A stretch of DNA of 43,115 bases from a virus: positions 1 to 43,115 of the IMG/VR virus record IMGVR_UViG_3300027797_001672; one strand, 5' to 3'. A program made the position numbers and the translations under genes. This document shows, in pieces, positions 41,501-43,115 of the stretch; the first letter of the stretch is position 1, and every line of letters begins with the position of its first letter. The notes below the pieces were generated by a model that worked only from the letters and a program-made list of their open reading frames with translations, was not told the origin of the DNA and did not search any database.

Positions 41501-42156
41501 TAAACCTTTGTTAGTCTTACTAGCTCTGCATCTGCTTCTCTAAATGCTTTTTGGGCTGCTGCTCCAAACATAACTAGCGGAACTGTTAGTCCTACTGTTA
41601 GCTGTCGTCCCGCCCACTGTGTATTTTTACCCCAGTTGATAAGTCCTGTTGATCCATCAAGCATGACCTTATTCATGATTGCAGCTTCTTGTCTAGCAAT
41701 CGCCATCTTGTTCTTTATTTCATCAAGACCTTTTGCAACCATTACGTTATATTGCATATGGCCTTGTGCGTTTTTACCCACAGGCTGTACTATTGCTTGC
41801 TGAAGCATTACTTGCTGCTTAGCAAGATCTCTAATTAATGAGCTTGTTTTCTTTGTATGGCCGCTCCAAGCATTATAATAATCGTTGAGCTTGAGGCGAC
41901 CCCTATCTAAATTCTTACCGAACTTGTCTACGTCTGAAGATAGTGATACAAAGTGTTGAGAGAACTGGCCTGTTGATGTAAGCGTTGTAGCAAACGACTT
42001 GTTCATCACTGCAATTTGGTTTGCAAGCTTTGCGTTTGTTCCCGCTGTTGTTTCTTGTAACTTTACGAGTTGGGCAGTAACCGCAGCTAGTTGAGCTCTT
42101 AGGCTCGTGAAGTCTGCGTGGGCTGTAATATTGGTCGTTATTATATTATCTGCCAT
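29533..42156 (-). CDS. Giant multidomain tail tape measure protein
   Basis: 4,207 residues. The N-terminal coiled coil leads into a TP901-type tape measure core (about 190-455: LVRLTKVYGGLAATSS, SLADLTEAIPKAGPVIKSLG), then a hydrophobic stretch (about 535-575). Later regions: kinase-like segment 1 (about 1320-1440), hydrophobic region (about 1790-1870), long coiled coils (about 1990-2430), OmpA-like domain (about 2700-2806), kinase-like segment 2 (about 3065-3210), and an unidentified globular region (about 3450-4000). Gly-rich motifs ending in GEAVIPAN or GEYVIKAD recur. It sets tail length and is delivered into the host. No Shine-Dalgarno precedes the ATG; the sequence there is an AT repeat. 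The frame is open throughout. Confidence 0.93.
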   Translation of the reverse strand: MADNIITTNITAHADFTSLRAQLAAVTAQLVKLQETTAGTNAKLANQIAVMNKSFATTLTSTGQFSQHFVSLSSDVDKFGKNLDRGRLKLNDYYNAWSGHTKKTSSLIRDLAKQQVMLQQAIVQPVGKNAQGHMQYNVMVAKGLDEIKNKMAIARQEAAIMNKVMLDGSTGLINWGKNTQWAGRQLTVGLTVPLVMFGAAAQKAFREADAELVRLTKVYGGLAATSSADLAQVRKDVTATAREIASSYGVAYKETIALAADLAATGQQGNDLIAATQQTTRLAVLGEVDRQDAMKATLAIQNAFKQSTDELAQSIDFLNAVENQTSTSLADLTEAIPKAGPVIKSLGGDVKDLALYLTAMKEGGVNASEGANAIKSAMASLINPTKVATEQFAGFGIDLKGIVNNNAGDLTATILSLQAALDNLNPLDKSRAIEQLFGKFQFARMSALFENLGKSGSQTLQVMDLMKASVTDLAAISERELKMMTESASGQFKRAWASVQADLAGAGEQFLRISTKVLKVVDAIIKFFQKLPEPVKTLLNVLGGLTAIAGPLIMMAGVMGNFIGYVVKGIFHLRQLAKGGQGFRLLTPEIIAADAAAKGLATSFYSDTEATIVLSNAVNTLAESFINLETKANAAKVAVQPAVSTVAGGVIMAAGGSGRVVDKNNPLVGRPYSRDMSHLIPSGNPQEGTIFGTVPGAKPVNIRVGRNPQAYMDGDLPKIPGLTSVGGTSTGIVAAEAAKWHAMTAAIAMQSEAELKILKAEVMATGTVTSSLSDSYQALLPEFSQITDLAAKETAAIVQQVQQSKITVEQARARIISLNATVEAMLAETTRLTAAGMGRTANLTTVPLTSQPVVDPATGKSNMKEMFHKGPTKAMVDRIARALGGVRTSGAGYNIETTKPRFAKGGFVPGTGDTDTYHTTAEPGAFVINKAATEKHLPLITNILGGKSYYAQEGGQVPVVLTPGEAVIPANIAKRNMPLMYELNGGPGNTSGMGRVFGGSIIPGMVRKLGARYIPEGRSKVFARAFFDTKTGGNATRQRQWLDESMTMFGRLYPNPKTGGFYKPSDLEKMTDKEIKGLWKGIEKGHFSGKRSIEGSDDYFVPGAMGPQSSSANKKAISGGNASAFADDLESVPIHPMVIMRSAAENLGYSGNPAQFMKAYRSLITALRGRGKSRTKPNFGPDDTFEMFAERILRRHLNKVGGGNNSNFFDELLSYGTVRGRQAGRSVTASGELKDGIGSLYTARIESLNTGGKVLGGTVAKGRYGYGKPFFIGMPKTIKQVEEQRAKRAAMEKANEAVTNSRFAKTPVTQYGELLSPTSGRSFPVPGVGGLYMKGDEKVFVKPVLDERAAVAEMRATQIAREVHGLHAPTQKVVVMRDPTDPTGRRRLLALESKFDPKIAATDAKFTTDEYFRQLVASALRGDKDLARGNLSGNILSDVGPAGVFSAASGLRGYSAVMPSVKDQAYINLLGRKGSGAKKFFAESTHQIPKGMTADEYHGRMLKEIESALPKLKQTVSRFDLNPEEKVVYEAMIKRLSDARGVNWKELHGIHSGLQMSPEKQMTPAAIAKMVAADELKRRQTGHSASLSDNAFKTDANGFRFGGLLEAITKGKAMHRIGAGFGKDSTGGWGVTSLQIGMAEKLFGSTGLTKRTQRILYDKFAASLAKEMPYGYAKNAQGHLIKAVEPEVMDSVIRSAASSTLSAPEGRKVLSAIDREILRKKFANWESKKDTPLTETLKQLVFGIEKREMGGPVNAGQPYIVGEKGPELFVPRNAGGIIPNGYKAGGSIPNGFRFGGIVPMLKQLLLFFGIQQGANYAGDKVGGTSGDVIKQVGSILPFLAMGNMMNAGAGKGTSIMGDKFVKARTPMFAVGSNKVLGTPQLTKYGTMLSKLTGSSNLFSKALGKSLSIFTRFNLALGTVATVGKIAWDRWQAHKEALRLNALGYGMTAEAAEKAGLKFTNFNDKIKEAINNAKALKERNTLLYESMQGSGTPIDVTIEEYKKLKKEVKTNYSDQVDLINQTVDKDPEKQAQKQRELAIRLKEQLIAMGMSAEDAAKKIYTMYALSDQSANAAAYTVRSQGFNDIKDTASAAASAIDSLTIAMGTNRNATEQANQLNTAMMALSTDVESRQAKALKEARKKAAKEGTYFSSGQEKQLMLDQEQAAIDEINSEIEDQVYLTKEVVDEMAKIDPSIKQIVNEQETALSLWQKTRIQVKGYTGDLRALNAEQTNDLYNLQISLGKKVESANREGVLKKQYADLNRMLQQQAKYQKAARGQSVADQISDRDKIASLQKQIDANNKLADARLKALDAAKQEGDIGREIAKKQAEYDAALATGNIAGAQQASLDIQGYQSELQYNAQRKSIEDSNILKNIPLQKLIEAIQSKQQDISDNAQLAGEKLGDLSGKITDTESAISEVNTAMLNWQIELLKKPEAERQAWKTGEQSKKMLAAVADAAEKAGVKLNGLKDLDLGAAMVASLEGKLGALSTIDVNGNVIINIDGKRLNIGPDSGSGTRSDPYNLGKAGTGTTTISGASLDSYGNGRKDWGPWGISQRLEALAKERGVNPGEFFSVTDKDGKISTFKVRDNGSIERTSNPYNRADGGHIRGAGTATSDSIPAYLSNGEYVIKADSVAKYGVDTFDALNAGKYAAGGPIKPTAQSDHKSSFGNGSTTVNVDHQGGKLMGPIEAWQDANKQVIKIEVPPITANFATNSYTLNKEQRLELQAIAKDLIKHKLASIVVQGHTDSVGKGKDNKILSQNRANAIAEYMSKFVPGTAFTPVGYGEYRPLVPNTTAENRAKNRRAELFLPDKYKTIYPEFIPEKHQTFLSKGRLEGGGSIEGGGMLGSSGQLIGTNGTLTSGGSMQSTVNWGKLFKKIKKAIGFHTGGEVGHRHGRNLPKPKSKYKTVDQWREEQGMNLGNTSSAETNGVPGATGFWKFLGPSAASDPSTRSDWSKFVHKAFDIYGTAAEYTPAGKVLLELGGRDFMQSVSNIYSGESKWNDYTSIASWFVGPAAIKAGIKGIKAIPKALKAIPKSLQSIKQIPTAIKVGQKLKAGNFDDLINIGKATAGKSRPSIMKAADGSVHYMKIMQDVMEGALEVTGSTIAKRFKMPSTDNILGTWNNISAVLSKDFASKGMKTLEDAGAMLPHGFLDMDWLKANASMKSFGKMKAVSSILGHGDMHPGNLLLKGKKTLGAFDWGIIDNLANPAETALKAGSELVGKQASQFTKGFSSVRKSIAKQGPEKFIDDILTKSGITDEGQLRVLRTILEKNVKYLLDLKLPGKFHKGGAVGHKHLSAGHMASNYKAPYSGPSMSALSPAKAAANSKAMDKLYEKNPDYYKNKNGEWTKKGPSQWEKYTTASNWKGLFQNGGGTGAIHEDITSKILTMTFGPNASKMDSTGKDFKTGEWVTGGLNLLTAGLSGTVSTAFGRAFIEQLGISKGIPGLGALLPKGSFPFLGAAGSKLATNTATAAVIGGARPFVESKLAPTIQKPKVKVTAEQFKPNTVYPPYVLHEGMSVPLYSGGPFGNDAVVFQGIDENLSSLLTNHQVSAVIPTTPEGILSYVLKKDPSNKKAQDLLDKMNSGYQWGDRDVKEFLMNMLAAGNVNLKNVDPYAITNSSSSEGLVQLISAMRGNAKDSIAIKSKTKAMSPILSRMAAEYAENARLAKIAADARTEYNGGLRGGFFGNRGEEPLTRAEIAAYRARGMEPYYIPTTPDDIPMIRVFNDEFPKTDGQGDLFETAAGFKIFDRFVGPKGSVAGTDDAASHSIARTSRHFGIYDAVQSHMQGAWKPDKPFIVSTLSNLMKYNGKPEQLHSNDSYFLQGFGKPFHYSKKEGKLSSVFPLEEAAYIKKLTELGLHKDGGPLPVMAENPSTKEIFYLSKEKYSQVELDQILKEVNGNKNLRPIEQFDPAKKTDPDHVRMYGDQDFYAPARNPYEGDAGQSAQRALQILAIDKAKKQIGIDQPYSYAVGGEHQSLNEATIMEMAAKLGVRFDGGHNSSDIDMLARGSGNNPFSSILNTYRTSIGEIGPGISTTQKALDALLMWTRFGKYQSGKIYPNENDLKVMRDSIISQYANGAISNKEFMVKIAQITDLLDDDVFRGATGGYVSGGKLKIPKFETGINSVPVDMLAMLHKNEAVVPANMNPFNPNANNATMGGATYNITNNINGFDGDINQLSNIVTQKTITAIKTLDSRNSKMSGIPMTVGVK

Positions 42157-42165
42157 ATATATATG

Positions 42166-42830
42166 TTACTCTATAGAGTATCCTAATCCCGCTCCGACAC
42201 CAAATCCAGCTTCCGCTGCTAAGCCACCTTGTAATGAAACAACATCGTCTGCTGATGCGTTAATACCAAGTGCTCTTCTTCTAACGTCTTCGAAGGTTGA
42301 TCCCCCCTTATTTTCATTACTGCTTTCATTTAACTCAACGCCTTGTATTAAAGCTAAGAACTTTCTTTTCTCTTCTTCAGTTTTTTGCATTGACTTAAAA
42401 GTCTGGACCATCTCTGGCATTGAAAGACTATCTTCTAGTTCTTCGTAATTTTTCCAATTACCTAAAAGAAATACTTCCCCTTCTAAGGCGGCTAAATCTA
42501 GTTCTGACCAGCCAGTACTGTTGCCGCTAGTAGGTTTGGGTCGTCCATCTTAATTCCTCCGCATACTTCAAGAATGCGATTGATTGTTGGAACGTCAAGT
42601 GTGTCTTCAAATGCGTCAATATCTTTAACTAGCTCTGGGAGTTGCTTTTCTAAAGCCACTGCACATGCTTCAATTAAAATTGTTAGTGTTTCATCTTCTG
42701 ATGTTACTTCTGCTGTCTTTTGAATGACGACCATAAACTTGCGAAGCTCTTTAATTGTTAAAGGCTTAAGCTTAACTGTTGCGCCATTAGCTAGTTGAAT
42801 TTCTTCAACATCATATACCGTACTTGCCAT
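42166..42830 (-). CDS. Tail assembly chaperone G-T fusion made by -1 frameshift
   Basis: The shorter product (to 42498) shifts at CCCAAAC (42540-42534), where the ribosome re-reads the last C and continues in the -1 frame with CCT ACT AGC. The -1 frame stays open to 42166, giving about 221 residues in total. The T part runs from PTSGNSTGWSELDLAALEG through KNYEELEDSLSMPEM to a Gly-rich end (GFGVGAGLGYSIE). This two-product layout just before the tape measure gene is general among siphoviruses; the fusion recruits tail tube protein onto the tape measure. Confidence 0.85.
42498..42830 (-). CDS. Tail assembly chaperone G (zero-frame product)
   Basis: 110 residues. MASTVYDVEEIQLANGATV begins a short beta section, followed by helices (LTIKELRKFMVVIQKT, LTILIEACAVALEKQL). 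AGGAGG at ideal spacing gives strong initiation. Stop TAG lies 12 codons after the slippery site. It coats the tape measure protein during tail assembly and is not in the finished virion in known systems. A -10 TACAAT and a terminator lie upstream. Confidence 0.87.
   Translation of the reverse strand: MASTVYDVEEIQLANGATVKLKPLTIKELRKFMVVIQKTAEVTSEDETLTILIEACAVALEKQLPELVKDIDAFEDTLDVPTINRILEVCGGIKMDDPNLLAATVLAGQN
42534..42540 (-). promoter_or_regulatory. -1 ribosomal frameshift site CCCAAAC
   Basis: The heptamer fits X XXY YYZ in the zero frame (C CCA AAC at the Asp-Pro-Asn codons). After slipping, the tRNAs re-pair on CCC AAA. A strong downstream hairpin is not obvious by eye; only short pairings near the CAGTACTG palindrome are seen. 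Confidence 0.83.
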
Positions 42831-42859
42831 TTTAATCCTCCTAGGATCTTGTCTTAATT

Positions 42860-42888
42860 ATTGTATCATATTCAAAATACAAGAGCAA
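42860..42888 (-). promoter_or_regulatory. Candidate promoter for the tail assembly/tape measure operon
   Basis: TACAAT (42860-42865), a 17-base spacer and TTGCTC (42883-42888, the first three bases matching) on the minus strand, immediately after the terminator. The leader to the chaperone ATG would be about 25 bases and includes AGGAGG. Confidence 0.5.
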
Positions 42889-42891
42889 TAG

Positions 42892-42915
42892 AAAACCCCC
42901 CAATTTCTTGGAGGG
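42892..42915 (-). terminator. Intrinsic terminator after the tail tube gene
   Basis: Eight-base-pair stem CCCTCCAA/TTGGGGGG (one G-U pair) with a GAAA loop on the minus-strand RNA, followed by TTTT. It starts about 25 bases after the tail tube stop, with an AT-only stretch between. It would separate strong tube expression from the chaperone and tape measure genes. Confidence 0.82.
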
Positions 42916-42939
42916 CAATCTATTAATTAATTAAATTAA

Positions 42940-43115
42940 TTATGCTACTAGGACACGGTCAACAATAACGCCGTATTCCTTGCCTGCCTTTGCTTCTACT
43001 GGAAGCAAACGGAAGGTTACTGGGAATGTTGTTGCTGCGTTACGTGATAGTGAGAACTGTGACTGTTGTACAGAAAGAACACGACGAGCATAATATACAC
43101 GCTCTGCCTTTGTTA
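42940..43115 (-). CDS. C-terminal end of a probable major tail tube protein (partial)
   Basis: The minus strand is open from the window edge to TAA 42940-42942, giving 57 residues that end in KEYGVIVDRVLVA. The stretch TFPVTFRLLPVEAKAGKEYG alternates like beta strands. The place, just before a strong terminator and the G/G-T chaperones, is that of the major tail tube gene. Codon use is richer in preferred codons such as CGT, GTA and CCA than the surrounding genes, fitting high expression. The start lies outside the window. Confidence 0.72.
   Translation of the reverse strand, partial: TKAERVYYARRVLSVQQSQFSLSRNAATTFPVTFRLLPVEAKAGKEYGVIVDRVLVA

Noticed and set aside
29600-42100. Many plus-strand ORFs of 60-130 residues opposite the tape measure gene
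   Set aside because: They are shadows of the long minus-strand frame and have no ribosome binding sites or coupled neighbours.
42154-42179. Palindrome ACTCTATAGAGT and TAACAT-N6-ATG in front of the tape measure gene, a possible third leaderless promoter or operator
   Set aside because: The region is a simple AT repeat overlapping the end of the chaperone frame, with no -35; a match to TANNNT is easily due to chance. The lack of a Shine-Dalgarno is noted in the gene entry.
42166-42420. Independent 84-residue gene before the tape measure gene
   Set aside because: The -1 frame is open further upstream to the CCCAAAC slip site, so this is the tail of the G-T fusion and the ATG at 42420 is probably internal.
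42919-42942. TTAATTAATTAA-type AT repeat as a replication origin
   Set aside because: Only a short AT-rich spacer between the tail tube stop and the terminator; no iterons or clustered protein boxes are visible.

Overview
The window is a segment of an AT-rich, tailed double-stranded DNA phage genome, most likely a siphovirus. Every gene I can support lies on the minus strand, so the map reads from right (43115) to left (1). Evidence for a phage is a tail cassette with a frameshifted chaperone pair and a very large tape measure protein, a two-gene terminase, an endolysin and a self-contained replisome. Host assignment is inference. Promoters of the TANNNT-N6-ATG (leaderless) type, an FmdB-like zinc ribbon and a secreted protein with a Pro/Thr linker suggest an actinobacterial host, perhaps one with a small AT-rich genome, but nothing here proves it.

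Tail module (43115 to 20314): the 3' end of a tail tube-like protein, a terminator, then a promoter for the tail assembly chaperones G and G-T, which are joined by a -1 slip on CCCAAAC. Next come the 4,207-residue tape measure protein, four tail or baseplate proteins, a 953-residue fibre with an Fn3 domain and a C-terminal S74-type chaperone, and three small proteins. The tape measure protein carries domains that do not belong to a simple molecular ruler: an OmpA-like peptidoglycan-binding domain and two kinase-like segments.

Replication module (20309 to 6568): it starts at a consensus promoter whose -10 lies in a palindrome, followed by a hairpin with a U-tract. It encodes a metallophosphoesterase, small zinc and HTH proteins, a DnaB-like helicase, a CHC2/Toprim primase and an ssDNA-binding protein. 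A terminator/promoter hybrid at 14.85 kb separates these from a second operon with DnaE polymerase, a MazG-like protein, RecA, a Cas4/RecB-like nuclease, a RuvC-like resolvase and several microproteins, including a XapX protein.

Packaging, tRNA and lysis end (6540 to 1): small and large terminase subunits, a Fe(II)/2-oxoglutarate oxygenase, a four-tRNA cluster with its own promoter (Met/Ile-CAU, Arg-UCU, Leu-UAA, Lys-UUU), a CHAP endolysin, an SNase-like nuclease, a shortened 2-hydroxyacid dehydrogenase, an FmdB-like zinc ribbon, and a secreted beta-sandwich/Fn3 protein with a Pro-Thr linker running off the left edge.

Genes are tightly packed, with TAATG or ATGA stop-start overlaps almost throughout, so translational coupling is probably general. 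Several real genes are short or start with TTG/GTG: 1-1093, 6891-7037, 8979-9086, 9086-9244, 18574-18684, 18674-18811, 20755-20913 and 42940-43115. No stretch over about 120 bases lacks a gene or RNA. I saw no CRISPR array, insertion sequence, integrase, attachment site or obvious origin.
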